Below are positions 10,098 to 22,639 of a stretch of 64,000 nt of DNA, in pieces. The DNA lies in NCBI GenBank assembly GCA_009746045.1, contig RPFO01001778.1, positions 1 through 64,000 of the forward strand, written 5' to 3'. The notes below the pieces were generated by a model that worked only from the letters and a program-made list of their open reading frames with translations, did no database searches and had not been told where the DNA came from. This DNA is from Mesostigma viride. Its lineage: Eukaryota > Streptophyta > Mesostigmatophyceae > Mesostigmatales > Mesostigmataceae. Within the stretch, counting starts at the first letter, position 1. Every line of letters starts with the position of its first letter. Made by a program: the position numbers and the translations under genes.

Positions 10098-11796
10098 CCC
10101 CTAAATGGTCTGGCTGCCGATTTTCCGCCTAAAACTGAGTTACAGCCGACACGTCGGCCCCTTCTCGGGGGACCAAATGCCGCGAAAACTATTGAGAATT
10201 AGGAAAAGTTTAGCTGAGAAGATCGAAAGTTTATAATTTTCCTCACAGCATGGTACTAGGGTTTGCATACTTCTGACAAAGTTATAGAGGTGTTCTGGTC
10301 GGTCAAAGTACAAGGGGTCAGGGTACTTTTTCGCGTACAACGTGCATTCCGGAAAACGACGACCTGGCCATGGCGGCTTGCGCCCACGCATGGCATTTAC
10401 GTTTTCGTTCGAATTTTCTGACCAAACTCAGGAAATTGATTTTATACGTCCTAAAGATGATACAGGCCAATTTTTGGTTCGCGGGAATGCCATTTGATAG
10501 GTGTCGGCAGCGTTCTTGCTGGAAAAAACTGCGATCAGGCCGGACGATAGAAACGTTGACAGCAATACCTTTCCGGCGTATTTTAAAGGATATATTGGTT
10601 TCTTTGTACTTTTTATGATACATAGTAGTCGTAAACGTGCAAGGGTGGCCAGAAATCGCCGAATCCAGCGACCATGCTGCACAACTTTGGCGTGCCGAAA
10701 TGCGCCATTTTGCGGCCACCGCCTGGGCCAAGGTAACGCCATCCATGCCTGGTAAAGCTTAAGCATCGTTTTCCTATCGATGTTTGACGTTCATATATAC
10801 GTTCTAGCTTGTGTAGCACATTCTTTTTGCATTATTCATGCTCTTTCTTGACCCTGGCCTGGCCCCTTTCTAAAACACCCTTCTTAGATGCTTCCATCAG
10901 TCAGTTGACCTGCCACAGGGTGATGGTGATAAGTTTTAGAGTCTGTATGGGTTTGAATACCTCCATATATGTTTGTTATACATTTCCCACACACATATTG
11001 CATGAGTGTGAGGCAGTTGGCTGGTCTCTGTGGCATCATCAAGCATGTAACCGGTGAGTAGAAGCTTCCCATTGTCAGCATGTGCCACCAGGTGTGCTGA
11101 CCATCACCTGTCAAGCTATAGCAGCTTAGGCCTAGTTTATCCTTGCTAGGGCAGGCTGAAATAGGCTTAAAATCACTAGTTTGTTGGTGGCTGCCTCCTA
11201 GAATGCATGCCTTGCGTAGGGTATCCGTACCACGTTACCTACGTGCATGGACAAGGTGGCACCTGCACATAGGTGCCATGTAAGGGCAGTGTGATGATGC
11301 AGTTATGTTTCCCCATCATTGTGGAAGGGAAATGTATTGTGTGGCATGGTTGGGGGCCATATTAGTAGGTATTAGTAGGTAGTATGCCCACCCCTACCCC
11401 CTTGGTTGCTTTTTACCACCGGTACCCCTATGGGCTGTACTGGGTGTAACTGCTGGTATACCCACCCAAATGATGACCCCAATGGCTCAAACTGTTCAGC
11501 AACTAATTGTTTATCATCCCTGAAGTGGTAGGTGCCTAGCTCTTATAACATAATTCACAATGCACATTCTACCAAAAATGAAAACGCTCGTCTTGACCCC
11601 CCTGACTTTGACGGCAGTTATACATGGCCTACCCTGCATATATGTAAGGTTGTGATATACCAACCCGAAGGGCAACTCATGGACATGCTTGGCCCCCAAG
11701 GACAGCCATTGGATATGGGTGGGTTGGATGGCATCTGGTTTGCAAAATTGTGAAGTTACAGCCGATGCATCGGCAGTATTTCTGCCCATTTAGGGG
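10098..11796. mobile_element. piggyBac-like non-autonomous DNA transposon (TTAA target)
   Basis: The element is flanked by TTAA at 10,094-10,097 and 11,797-11,800. It has 11-bp terminal inverted repeats, CCCCTAAATGG (10,098-10,108) and CCATTTAGGGG (11,786-11,796). A TTAA duplication with termini beginning CCC is the signature of the piggyBac superfamily. Just inside each end sits GTTACAGCCGA followed by a palindromic hairpin (GCCGACACGTCGGC on the left, GCCGATGCATCGGC on the right). The 1.7-kb interior has only short frames (longest about 142 codons at 10,318-10,746 minus) without a recognisable DDD transposase, so I read it as non-autonomous. Confidence 0.7.
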
Positions 11797-11961
11797 TTAA
11801 AGTCTATTTTAGCGTTACCGTGCGCTTTTCCCGAAAAATTTTCAGTTCGGTTTATTTCCTCGTTAAATCTGCTAGTGGGTGCTTCGGAGCTCTAAAACCC
11901 CTGAAATCCACCGCCCCCCCCCTCCCCCAGATGCTTCATTTTATTAATTGCTCAGATCATC

Positions 11962-12180
11962 ATGAATTCGACGGAAGGCAACCTGCGCTGTTGCTACCGG
12001 TGTGACAAGCTACTACGGCGCACCTCAGATGGCGATCTCACGTATGGCGGCCTGCCCCGCACGATTCACACCAGCAAGTGCGTAAACTGCGACTTAAAGC
12101 TGCAGAATTTTTGCGCTGTCAACGTCCGCCCGTGGCAGGTCTTGTACAATCTGAAGGCGGCTGCTGCCATCATGGGATAG
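11962..12180 (+). CDS. Small Cys-pair protein candidate
   Basis: A 72-codon ORF beginning ATGAATTCG. Two CxxC pairs (CYRC near residue 11 and CVNC near residue 41) and a later C suggest a small zinc-binding fold. Codons downstream at 12,188-12,397 form another short open frame (69 codons, helical and charged) that could be a continuation after a frameshift. No family is recognised. It lies between a DNA transposon and a dispersed repeat, so it may be a gene fragment. Confidence 0.25.
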   Translation: MNSTEGNLRCCYRCDKLLRRTSDGDLTYGGLPRTIHTSKCVNCDLKLQNFCAVNVRPWQVLYNLKAAAAIMG

Positions 12181-12439
12181 AAACCGTTTGCGAACAAATA
12201 TTTTGTTATCTCTCCTTGCCCCGGTGAGGCGTTTTATACAAGGTTCAATTGAATTGCTTAAGCACGTAGGGGAGGGCGCGGCTGATTTGAGCCGCAGGGA
12301 ACTGAGGGAAGGTGCATGCCATGGCAACTTCAAGGAAAATGCAACGAAGGTCAAGCGCGTGTTAAAGGATTTTAACGAAATAGAAGACCTGCATTGAGGG
12401 AAGGTGACACCAGCAAGGTAGCCACAGTGTGGGCAGGGG

Positions 12440-12768
12440 TTTTACATCCCGGCTGACTGCCGGCTGCGAAAGATCTACACCTGATTCATAATAGACCATT
12501 ATGAACAGTGGTCGCTATATTAATCTACGCAATCCACACCATGACTAGTATGGACGATAACTAATCTAACATAATTAAACTGGCGCAGTTGACCCTGGCC
12601 GGTTATAGCCTGCGGTGAGACAACCTCTATAGGGAAGCGTGGCTAATGCCTCCCGAGGTACATGTAGCATTAACGACAGGAATTCAGGACCATGCATTTC
12701 CTAAACCCGCGGGCGTGACCCAGCCGGAAAGAGAAAGAGATTAACTCAATTCATTTCATTCATTCCGG
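12440..12768. repeat. Dispersed repeat, copy 1
   Basis: The first about 268 bp (12,440-12,708) is nearly identical to 21,132-21,403, with only a few differences seen. The final 60 bp (12,709-12,768) is present in the other copy in inverted orientation. The repeat has no ORF. The high identity suggests a recent duplication or a recently active non-coding element. Confidence 0.85.
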
Positions 12769-13806
12769 GGGTGACAATGGTGAACGTTCCCACACACTAT
12801 TAACCTTGGCGGCTCACAGCGTTGCCAAGCAGTGCCAAGCAGTGCCAAGCAGCACTGCTTGGACGCATGGTCAACCGAGATCTCTAGGGCGCTACGGTTC
12901 ACACGAATTGACCGTACGACCCAAAACGAATTATACTAGGTCCACGCACATTGACATGCTGCGCACCTACAGATAAACCAAAGTACCGAAAGTACTACAA
13001 AACCACTGAATAGCAAGTACAACGCCGTATGAACCGGCTGTACAAATAGTCCTAAATAGTCGAACACTAAGACTTCGCCTATTTCACATTGTTGCGCCGA
13101 ACTGTCCACTAAAGGAACCTAATTAAATAGGCGCTTGGACGCAACACTCCTCCCCCCTCTCTGGGGAGAGGTCGGCTACCCCGCTAGCCCAACGACAACC
13201 ACGCCCAGAACATGCTAGACTCCGTATACGCATGGTGCAACCCATGAGTGACCTATGGTCCCGATGGGGCAGGGACCAGCTTGCACGACTAAGCTGGTCC
13301 ATCGGGCAAGCCCAACTCAGATCCCGTCCATTGGCCGCGCGGCACGCAGAAGAAGGATGCATGCCCAAAGGACAGAAGCGAGGGGCCAAGACACAGGGCA
13401 GTGAGCCAAGGTCTCCACGATCACCACAAGTTTAGCCACGGACATACGTGAATCGTATAAACACATCCAAAGTGAGGATAGTCAATACAGGCATCGACAC
13501 GACCACCACTGTAACTGCACGAGGTGATACATCACACGCAGGTGGCTCAACCTCCAAATTCTCATCACAAGAGCCAATAAAGGCCATGCTACAATAAAGT
13601 AGCCAAAAGTCGCCAAAGATCACCGAGTGTCGCCAAATGTCACCGAATGTCGCCAAATGTCACCAAATGTCACCAACTCAACGACGTCCCAAATAGAACA
13701 GTCTACCAATGGCAAGCAAGGTGCCAAAGGCTCCCACCCGATAAGACAATGTGGTGAAGAACACAATGTAAACTGTCATGTGACCATGACCAATCGCACG
13801 CCCGTA
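12769..13806. other. No gene recognised
   Basis: AT-moderate intergenic DNA. It contains a triple AGTGCCAAGC-type short repeat (about 12,830-12,860) and a short array of a 10-mer of the type TGTC(G/A)CCAAA at about 13,610-13,672. I support no coding region here. Confidence 0.5.
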
Positions 13807-14640
13807 CTATCGCCACACGCGGCAATAGGGAGGTCCACCCAGACCCCTGAGGGGGAACCTGGACAGGAGCCAAAGGTCGGTGGGAGGAGCTGGAAAGCCC
13901 CGCCACGTGGGGACCTGACGGCCCCACCCTGAATACCACCCGCAACGGTCACAGTACCCACCGGTAACGTCGCGCTGGTGACTGCCCCGCCCGGCCCTTA
14001 AGGCGCGACCTGATTGGGTCCTGCACTGGAATGTGTAGAAGCCCCAGGTCCCGCCGCCGCTTGGGGAGTCAACATCCGCTCCATCACCTTCTGGAGTACC
14101 GCTTCCATCGTGGTGGACAACCGCGCCTAAAAAAAAAAACTCTGCCTGTGCAACCATCTGTTTCTCCAAACCTAAACGCAGCGCCTGCAGCTGGGAGAAA
14201 ACCCGCTGCTCGACCTCCACCGCGGACTGCGAAGAGAGGTCGGACGCCTTGTTAATGCCGGAAACCATGTTGTCCAACAAATGACTCGCCGATGCGTCCA
14301 TCGACTCGCCGATGTGGCCACTGTGTCTCCTTGTCCTTGTCGCCCGTCGCCACTATACCTGAGGGGCATAGCGCGGGCTCCATGTACGGTGGCTTACCAC
14401 CGTTGCACAAATATACGCTTGCGACGGAAGTCGCGTGTGATACTTCGCCCGACGGCCGCCCTAGCGCTGACTGCCGCCACTGCGCCGACGTCGCGCAGAT
14501 GTCGCAACTTGAGGCGCGATCATAGCTCGAACTGCGCGCACCGTATCCCGCGCTCTTGTCGCCGCCGTACGTAACCCTTATGAAATCGGTGTCCCTCGCC
14601 ACCTCGTATGCATGACTACAAGGGGGACTCCGCGCCGAAT
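13807..14640 (-). pseudogene. Frameshifted ORF, unknown, coiled-coil segment
   Basis: Two minus-strand frames (14,252-14,770 and 13,807-14,301) overlap around 14,250-14,300 and read as one protein broken by a single frameshift. The upstream part contains SVYLCNGGKPPYMEP. The downstream part starts MDASASHLLDNMVSGI and continues into a helical stretch (VEVEQRVFSQLQALRLGLEK) likely to be a coiled coil. Low-complexity Gly/Arg sequence follows. It could be a dead Gag- or ORF1-like gene. No domain is recognised. Confidence 0.25.
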
Positions 14641-17433
14641 GAACTAACGCCGAGGTCCAACCCCTCCTGAAGAGCGGGGTCCTGAAGAGCAGATAGCTCC
14701 TCCTTGCAGACCTGCGGCTGGTATTGGTGTGGTGGGGAAGAGACAAGTGTGCATGACTGCGCACATCCATCGCACGAAAGAGATGAGATACCTCCCCCCC
14801 CTATGGGGGAGCCCTGCGTGTGCCTTTGCATGGAGGAAACCACACAAAGTGAAAATTAAAAAAAATTGAAAGATTCCTCTGACACGCATACGCATCTTCC
14901 AATCCTTTATGCACACCCCATACACCTACATACATCTTCTAAGCGCACACATCATAGTGCAGCTGACCCTTGTCCCTGATGAACCAGGGACACCCAACCA
15001 CGTATCTACTATACACATACCAACACATGCACCTGATCTCACCACTAGTAATAACACTAGTAACCTCAGTGCTTTCTCACACAGACTCCTCCCCCCCCTA
15101 AGGGGGATGGGAGCCTCTCCCTTCAGTCCACTAACTGGGTAACACACAGATGCCTATCTCTGTGACTCCTCCCCCCCTAAGGGGCTGTGAAGCCTCTTCC
15201 TTCTTCTCTCCTCCCCCTCTATGGGAATCGGAGCGCCCTCGCGACGGAAAGCACCCGGAGGGGGGGGGGGGGAAAGGAAAAAAAAATTCCAAACAAACCA
15301 AACAGATAGAATATCAAGCCAAAATAGACGTGCCACAACTGAGGTACAAAGACATTGTACCCACAAGGGTACCCCAGACTGGGGAGAAAGGGGTGTGAAG
15401 GTTCAGGACAAGGCAGTGTCTACGAAACATGTGTCCGAATGGCAGTGAGAGTGGAGTGATCAGGTCCACAAGCAAGGCTGCCCCTACAAACACGTCGAGG
15501 AACTCCCCGGTACTGAGCTATCACGAGCCCCTGTCATCATGGTAGATGTGTCTAGCTGGCGATGTACGATAAACCATTGCCACGGTTACCAGCATGACCG
15601 CTAGTATTGAGTACAAAAAAAATAGGTATGACTACCTGCAACAGAAACGTGCCACACACCCACAACAATGGGTATGAACACCCATTATCACCTGACATCA
15701 ATCCCAGCAAACAGCATGTATGACCAACAGCAACCCCGATTAACAGCAAGGATTACTACTTGCTAGCTCCTGGCACGGTGGCTGTGCAGGGAGGGGGATG
15801 GCAAGGGGCTGAATGCGACTGAGGATAGATGATGTGGGGGTGGTGGTAAAACCCAATGCACCCCATGTGAAGAGTCCTAACTCCCCTTAGAACAGGGAAG
15901 AGAACAAAATGCTAATAGCGCCTTCAGACTGAAGGAGTACTGCTAACCCTATAGGATCCATAGATTGTTATGTCAAGCAACAAAAATCAACAACAATCCC
16001 AGGCCCGTCATGCAGCTAAGTGCTCCATTGCCTAAAACCTGCAACTAAGAAGGTTGCACATTGTGGCGACGTAACCCTCCCTGACTGGAAGGAAAAAGTA
16101 CGAGGAGACAAGTGTGCATGACAGGAGTACTGGGAACCCTGTAGGATCCACACGTGGGAAATGATGTCCATGAACGTCCACAACAGCATGCATTTCAGCA
16201 AAGTGAAATCTGCAACTAGGAAGGTTGCAAAGCATATGCTGATAGAACCCTCCCTGACTGGAAGGAAAAGTAAGGTACCCGAGCTACAACAACCAAGCGC
16301 ATCATCCTGAAACAACCACGTCGCATAGATACGTCAAAGGTAAGAAACATAAAGTACCCTTGCCAAACAGGCCGACGCTTGAAGATGGACATGATGCACA
16401 AAGGAACAAGCCGGTGGAACGCCGGCGACAACCACTAAGGAAACAAAAGAGGTAAAGTGTTGATGCACTTCACATGGACGGCCGTGAGGGCCATATACAC
16501 AGGAACCAAAAGAAGCAAAAGAGACAAAATACTCATGATGGCACCAGCTATGACTAACTGTTGCAACAACTGTCACTTAACTAATTAATCCCAACAAAGA
16601 GACAGCAACAGCCATGAGGGTATCCCTAATTGCGATGTCTAGTAGCAAATAAGACCAACCTAGACAACACAGCTATTACTAGCTGCTGTCACAGCTGATA
16701 CAAATATTGCTAGAATATTGCAGTCACTAAAGACTACAAGGGACGATGCTACTAAAGATAGCAATTGTCACTATAGCACCTATAAGGTGAGCACAGGCAG
16801 CCATCCTGGCCCCTGCAAAGGAGGTACATGGTACAGGCAGCTAACGGCTACAACCACAGGGACACAGTGTCAACATACTGGCATGACTAGCAGCATATGG
16901 AAATAACCAAACAACAAAAGAAAGAAGAAGGACAGGTGTGACCACCCGTAACAGCGCAGCAGCTAGCCAGACTGGCTACTACCTGCCTGTCTCCAAGATA
17001 CTGGCATGACTACCAGCACCTAAAGAAAATAAAACAACCCAATGAAGGAAAAGAACAAGTGTGACCACCTGTAACAGTGCAGCAGCCAACCAAAGTAGCT
17101 ACTACTGCGCGTCACCACTCGCGCATGCAACAGATATGACTACCTGTTGTCACAGCTACGTAGTGCATCCAACAATTGTTGCCCTCCCTGTACCCTCTAC
17201 ACTGATGACCCACATGAGAGGAGGGTTGGGGCAGAAGGCAAAGGTGGTGGTGAAGGTCATAGAGTGGTACAAGTGGCTCCTAGCGACCCAGGAGTGCCGT
17301 GTGCATAAGAATTAACTCTTCTGCCTGAACAAGAGTGGCAAGACCTGCCTCCCCCACCCGTACCCACGAATGACCTGTTCAGCGTGCTCCGAAGATTAAG
17401 GAGCAAGCCACCGTGTACACTATTGCTGCTAGG
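14641..17433. other. Gene-free region with local duplications
   Basis: No convincing coding sequence. Small local duplications are visible. CTCCTCCCCCCC-TAAGGGG segments lie at about 14,790, 15,090, 15,167 and 15,207. A roughly 170-180 bp imperfect duplication lies at about 15,930-16,290 (landmarks AACCCTCCCTGACTGGAAGG and CTGCAACTA(A/G)GAAGGTTGCA). An imperfect repeat of about 130 bp lies at 16,930-17,110. These have the look of decayed tandem or transposon DNA. Confidence 0.45.
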
Positions 17434-17637
17434 GGCTACAGCCTATAAGGGCTGCCACTAAAAGAAACACTTGGGCTACAGCCTGGAAGGACTGCAACGC
17501 TAAATGGGCTACTACAGCCGGGAAGGGCTGCAACGCCAAAATGGGCTACAGCCGGGAAGGGCTGCAACGCAAAAATGGGCTACAGCCTGGAAGGGCTGCA
17601 GCACACACACACACACAAAGGGGGCTACAGCCTGTAA
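17434..17637. repeat. Tandem array, unit about 34-37 bp (GGGCTACAGCC..GGGCTGCAAC), left part
   Basis: Five to six copies of an ATGGGCTACAGCC-GGAAGGGCTGCAACG-type unit. The array resumes at 20,401 after a 2.76-kb insertion, so both parts were one array before the hAT-like element inserted. The unit contains short inverted repeats (GGGCTACAGCC / GGGCTGCAGC). Confidence 0.85.
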
Positions 17638-20400
17638 GGTTGGCCAATACGTCGGTACGTCAAATACGTCGGCCTCAAAATACGAGTATTATACGTGGAG
17701 CATGGCAGAATACGTCACCAGAATACGTGGCAGTGTGCAGCATGGTTATGAATGGGCCTTTAGGGTTTAGGCCTTAGGGGGCATAGTTATGCATGGAGAT
17801 CAGTATAAAATTATGGTGGAAGGCATAACTTAATCTGCACCATTAATGAATAAATAATAGAATTCCTTGCACTTATTCCCCACCAGCCTGCCATAAATTT
17901 TTAATGCAATATGTGCACATTCCTTGCAAGCATTTATTGTGCATGCCAAGTCCGGGAGCAGTGATCAGCCCTTTGTACTGACTAAGGCCGGCAACCATCG
18001 CCTTGAAAGAGCGGCTCTGAGCCGCGTGGAAGGAAATAGCATTCTCAACAAAGAAGTTCACCACCAGGAGATGGCATTCTGTCGCGTCCGTGATCTATCA
18101 CGTCCGCAATTCAGATTTTAGCGTAATTCTGACGTCCGCAGCCTTGTGCGGGTTGCTATACCGCGGCCCGGTACTGACGCCGCGGATCTCAGTTGTAATC
18201 ACGCGTCCACTGAATCGTCGGCGGATCTTCTGAATTCGTCCAAGTGCGAGTGCGTTCGCATTTGCGGCAGTGGGCTAAGGGGGGATTTGGGCTACCGGTC
18301 GTCACCAGGGCAGTCCAGGCGCTGGCGCGCGCCACTAAGGCAGGCCAGGCATGTTGGGCTGGCTGCCGGGCCAGTGATCACGTGCTCTGCCAGGACTACA
18401 ACGAGGGACACCAGACTTTGTGGAGAACGACCAGGGCTACACGTGAAACGTCGCGAACGGTCAGCACGCTTTGAGCAGCGGTGCCTGAGATGGCCGGCAA
18501 TTTAGCCTGGTTAATTTCTGATTGCGGCAGCGCTTTTTAGTGTTGCAAAATATCTACAAGTTGTTTAGCTTGTGCTTGGACAGATTTGTTCATGAGATTT
18601 GGTTTGTGTCAGGCAAGCACCTGATCTAACGTTAAAAAGCGCATGCTAGATTTGCGGCACCTTGTTCAGCGTATTTTGGTCGTCACTGGCTGATGTCACG
18701 TTGGAAAGGTTAGCTTGCGCAGGTTAAAAGGATGAACAGTCGGCCATTGTGGTCGTTGTTCGTTCAGTTTTCACTTCACAACGACGCAGTTGTCTTCATG
18801 TGATTAACTAGTAGAACAATCCGGCCGCAACCTCCGTGATGGTTGCGAGATTGTTTTCATGGGTCGAGGCGAGATAGGCATACAAGTTAAGCCTTTTTGG
18901 ATTTGTCTCGAGGACAGTCGTCGCAGGGACTACCAGTATGGTAGATTCGCCTGGGCACTGTCGGTAGCTTAGGGTGAGAGCGGTTGGCTGGGTGTTGGCA
19001 TACATCCGGACAAGGCCAACTTCCGTAAGGAGAGCGGGTAGCGGATGTTCACGGTATTGGACATGCCGGACTTGTTTGCTCGAAGCTAGGCAGGCCAGGG
19101 GCTGGAATCAGCCAGTCTTTCTTGTTGATGAACATTGGTTTTGGCTAAAATGTATTCTCAATTTTATTTGTGAATAACAAAATCTTGAATAACAGAATCT
19201 TTTTAAGCGTTATGTCATAAAGGTCGGTAGGAACTGCCCTTGCAACGGGTGGCTGCCAGTGGGGCAGAGCCCACACTTCATCTTCCGTAACTGAACGAAC
19301 AACCTTGTTAGGAGTCAGGCCTACCGGCCTAGTGGTGGAAAGAGGTTATTGCTTAGCCTTTGATCAAAAGCATCTGAAGAGGTTAGGCTTTTCCCTGTAA
19401 AAAAGCCATTGAAGGGGTTATTGCTAAGCCTTTATTAAAAGCATGCATGTCAGGGGTTATTGCTAAGCCTTTAAAAGCATGCATGTTAAGGTGGCATATC
19501 TCACACATGATTACTGCTGATAGTGGATGCATTCCAAGTAGCGGTAATGACCAGTCCAGGATGATATGGCACGCAAACGCGACAATTCCTCGTCTCTTCG
19601 TTTATGGGGCTCACAAACCTCGTGATTGTCTGCTGGCGAGGATCTCCTGCACCTGCCGACCCCGAAGCAAGGCCGTCGGTGGCCGCTCTCCGCCATTGTC
19701 CTGAAGCTAAGGTGCTGCTGCTTCCTCGCCTTCAGCCCGGCCTTCTTGCTACACAACTTCTGGAATTCTAACCTCCATTTCTGCCCAATCTTTGCGTCAG
19801 GGCAAGCATCTATGCCCTGCCCTGCGATGCCCGCAAAATGTGCGTGCATCCGGGGCACTAATCTGCTTGCCATCGCCACTGGTAAAATTGTGGCCGCAAA
19901 ATGATCAGCTAAACTTCAGCTTCGAAACCGTTTTCCCAGAGCATCCTTCACCAAGACAGTTCTTTTCGTTACAAGATTATGCTCTGGCCCTTTTTCTGGC
20001 ATGGCTGCAAAAACACGATTGCCCTTGGCGACAAGATCCAATGGCACACCGCCATGCACTAATAATGATGCAGGCTGCCGTGTTACAAGTACCACGTTCC
20101 TAGCACAGCTGGCATTTTCATCGTGCTGGCACTCTCTCCGTGTGATTTCAGCTAGCTTGCCAACTGCCAAGTCATTACTGGACTTGCGAAAAGCCTAGTT
20201 CATAGTAGAAAATCTTGGTAAAGGTAGGCGCCGCGCCACGGTCCGGTTGGCCTGGCGCCAAGCGCTGCCCCAGCTCGAACCTCGAAAATTTCTTAGTCCA
20301 AATCACGTATTCCTGACAAAATACGCGTATAGTACGTCGGGGCCAAAAAAACGCGTATTGCCGTATTTATTTTGACAATACGCACGTATTTGCCAACCTG
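17638..20400. mobile_element. hAT-like DNA transposon inserted in a tandem array
   Basis: The insertion is flanked by the 8-bp duplication GCCTGTAA (17,630-17,637 and 20,401-20,408). The ends are inverted repeats: GGTTGGCCAATACGT at the left, and CAGGTTGGCAAATACGT as the reverse complement of the right end. An 8-bp target duplication and CAGG-type ends with TTGGCAAA are typical of hAT elements; the left end has lost its CA. Sub-terminal regions carry several TACGT/AATACG motifs, plausible transposase-binding repeats. Interior frames (for example 18,146-18,505 plus and 19,511-19,879 minus) show no hAT dimerisation or BED domain that I can recognise. It is either non-autonomous or decayed. Confidence 0.65.
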
Positions 20401-20585
20401 GCCTGTAAGGGCCGCAGCACCACAATGGGCTACAACATGTAAGGGCTGCAGCACAAAAATGGGCTACAGCCTGGAAGGGCTGCAGCATGACAAAAAGAAA
20501 AGGGGGCTACAGCCTGGAAGGGCTGCAACGCAAAAATGGGCTGCAGCCTGGAAGGGCTGCAACCCTAAAAGAAACACTACTGGGT
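20401..20585. repeat. Tandem array, unit about 34-37 bp, right part
   Basis: Continuation of the array at 17,434-17,637, interrupted by the hAT-like insertion. About five copies with the same GGGCTACAGCC and GGCTGCAGC landmarks. Confidence 0.85.
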
Positions 20586-21131
20586 AGGGCTGCATATACT
20601 ACTGATAGAAATTCAAGTCTAGGAAAAACTAAAATTTCGACAGCAATGGCCGAAGGAGCGTTCTATCATAATGAACAATCCTACTCCGGGCATACCTGTG
20701 TCTTCGACTCCCCCAGCTGACTGCCGGGTGTCGTGCCCATGGACGCTGCCGAAGTAAAAGAGGTCGCCGATGATGAGGATATTCCCTCGGACGCTCGCCA
20801 GCACCCCGCCCCACTAAAAAGTCGACTATAGGGGGATTATGGACCCGCTATAGGTTCTCGATGCCAATTGCCGGACTTATTCAATAACTACCGAACCCAT
20901 AACCCCTCTTCGGCAGGGGCAATTGAAAATCGACCTACCGCCTCAAGAAAAAATTAAATTCGTGAAAAAAATCCGTTCCTGACAGGAACCTGGGTCATGA
21001 CCTCTAGAGTGTAGGTCACGACATACGCACAACCGCAAGGTGGCAAGTCTGCGATGTGACATTACAGTTGTTTTAGAAACTTATAAACAGCGCTTATTTA
21101 CCTCTGCGACTCAGGTGGATTCCTCCGAGTC
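20586..21131. other. No gene recognised
   Basis: Unique sequence with no supported ORF and no repeat that I recognise. Confidence 0.5.
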
Positions 21132-21475
21132 CAGTTTTACATCCCGGCTGACTGCCGGCTGCGAAAGATCTACACCTGATTCATAATAGACCATTATGAA
21201 CAGTGGTCGCTATATTAATTTACGCAATCCACACCATGACTAGTATGGACGATAACTAATCTAACATAATTAACCTGGCGCAGTTGACCCTGGCCGGTTA
21301 TAGCCTGCGGTGAGACAACCTCTATAGGGAAGCGTGGCTAATGCCTCCCGAGGTACATGTAGCATTAACGACAGGAATTCAGGACCATGCATTTCCTAAA
21401 CCCCCGGAATGAATGAAATGAATTGAGCTAATCTCTTTCTCTTTCCGGCTGGGTCACGCCCGCGGGTTTAGGAAA
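21132..21475. repeat. Dispersed repeat, copy 2, with inverted 60-bp end
   Basis: Nearly identical to 12,440-12,708 up to 21,403. The next 60 bp (21,404-21,463) is the reverse complement of 12,709-12,768 with one mismatch. In this copy the inverted block is bracketed by the 12-bp inverted repeats TTTCCTAAACCC (21,392-21,403) and GGGTTTAGGAAA (21,464-21,475). Confidence 0.9.
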
Positions 21476-21599
21476 CGCAACAAGGGGCTAGGGTGATGGT
21501 GGATAGCACTCTTTCTGTTATTGTGCCCCCCTTTACAGCCACCTGGGCATCCACTTCCCATGGAGAGTGCTCCCTCAAGATAACATTTTCTACCATGGT

Positions 21600-22470
21600 C
21601 ATGCCCCCCCCCACACCCACGCATGCATGCCAGCCCGGCCCCCACACACCCACGCATGCATGCCAGCCTCCCCCCACACCCACGCATGCATGCCAGCCCC
21701 CCCCACACCCACGCATGCATGCCAGCTCCCCCCCATGCACACCAACACATGCATGCCAGCCCCCACCCAACACCCACGTATGCATGCCATCCCCCCCCCA
21801 CCCACATATGCATGCCAGCCCCCCGGCCCCACACCCACGCATGCATGCCAGCCTCCCCCCACACCCACGCACGCATGCCATCCCCCCCGCACACCCACGC
21901 ATGCATGCCAGGCCCCCCCCCCCCACACGCATGCATACCAGCCCCCCAGACCCCCACGCATGCATGCCAGCCCCCCCCCACACCCACACATGCATACCAG
22001 CCCCCCCCCACACCCACGCATGCATGCATGCCAGCCCCCCACACACCCACGCATGCATGCCAGCTCCCCCACACACCCACGCATGCATGCCAGCCCCCTC
22101 CCCCACCCACGCATGCATGCTAGCCCCCCCACACACCCACGCATGCATGCCAGCCCCCCCCACACCCACGCACGCATGCCAGCCCCCCCCACACCCACGC
22201 ATGCATGCCAGCCCCCCCCACACCCACGCATGCATGCCAGCCCCCCACACACCCACGCATGCATGCCAGCTCCCCCACACACCCACGCATGCATGCCAGC
22301 CCCCTCCCCCACACACGCATGCATGCCAGCCCCCCCCACACCCACGCATGCATGCCAGCCCCCCCCACACCCACGCACGCATGCCAGCCCCCCCCACACC
22401 CACGCATGCATGCCAGCCCCCCCCCACACCCACGCATGCATGCCAGCCCCCCCCAACATCCACGCATGCG
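21600..22470. repeat. Minisatellite, unit about 29-30 bp containing GCATGCATGCC
   Basis: About 30 copies of a CCCACGCATGCATGCCAGCCCCCCCC-like unit; variation is mostly in C-run length and in ACGC versus ACGT/ACAC. All six frames are open for hundreds of codons, giving Met-His-Ala/Pro repeats with no gene behind them. The palindrome GCATGC recurs in every unit. Confidence 0.95.
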
Positions 22471-22639
22471 GATGGGCGTCTGGCCTCGAACAAGAAGGGC
22501 AAGACCAAGGGTGTGCTGCTGCAAGTAGTGACAATGGAGCAGCGCAGGACTCAACTAGATCACATGCCAGGCCTCCAACGCAGCCCAAGTAGGAGAGAGA
22601 GGCAGACGATATAAAGCGGCAGCGGGCTGTACGCGGCAT

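Noticed and set aside
17755-17775. Telomere-like TTTAGGGTTTAGG
   Set aside because: Fewer than two units inside a hAT-like element; not a telomere array.
21454-22639. Several 100-370 codon frames rich in Met, His, Ala, Cys, Pro
   Set aside because: All six frames are open because the 29-30 bp minisatellite lacks stops; no gene is supported.
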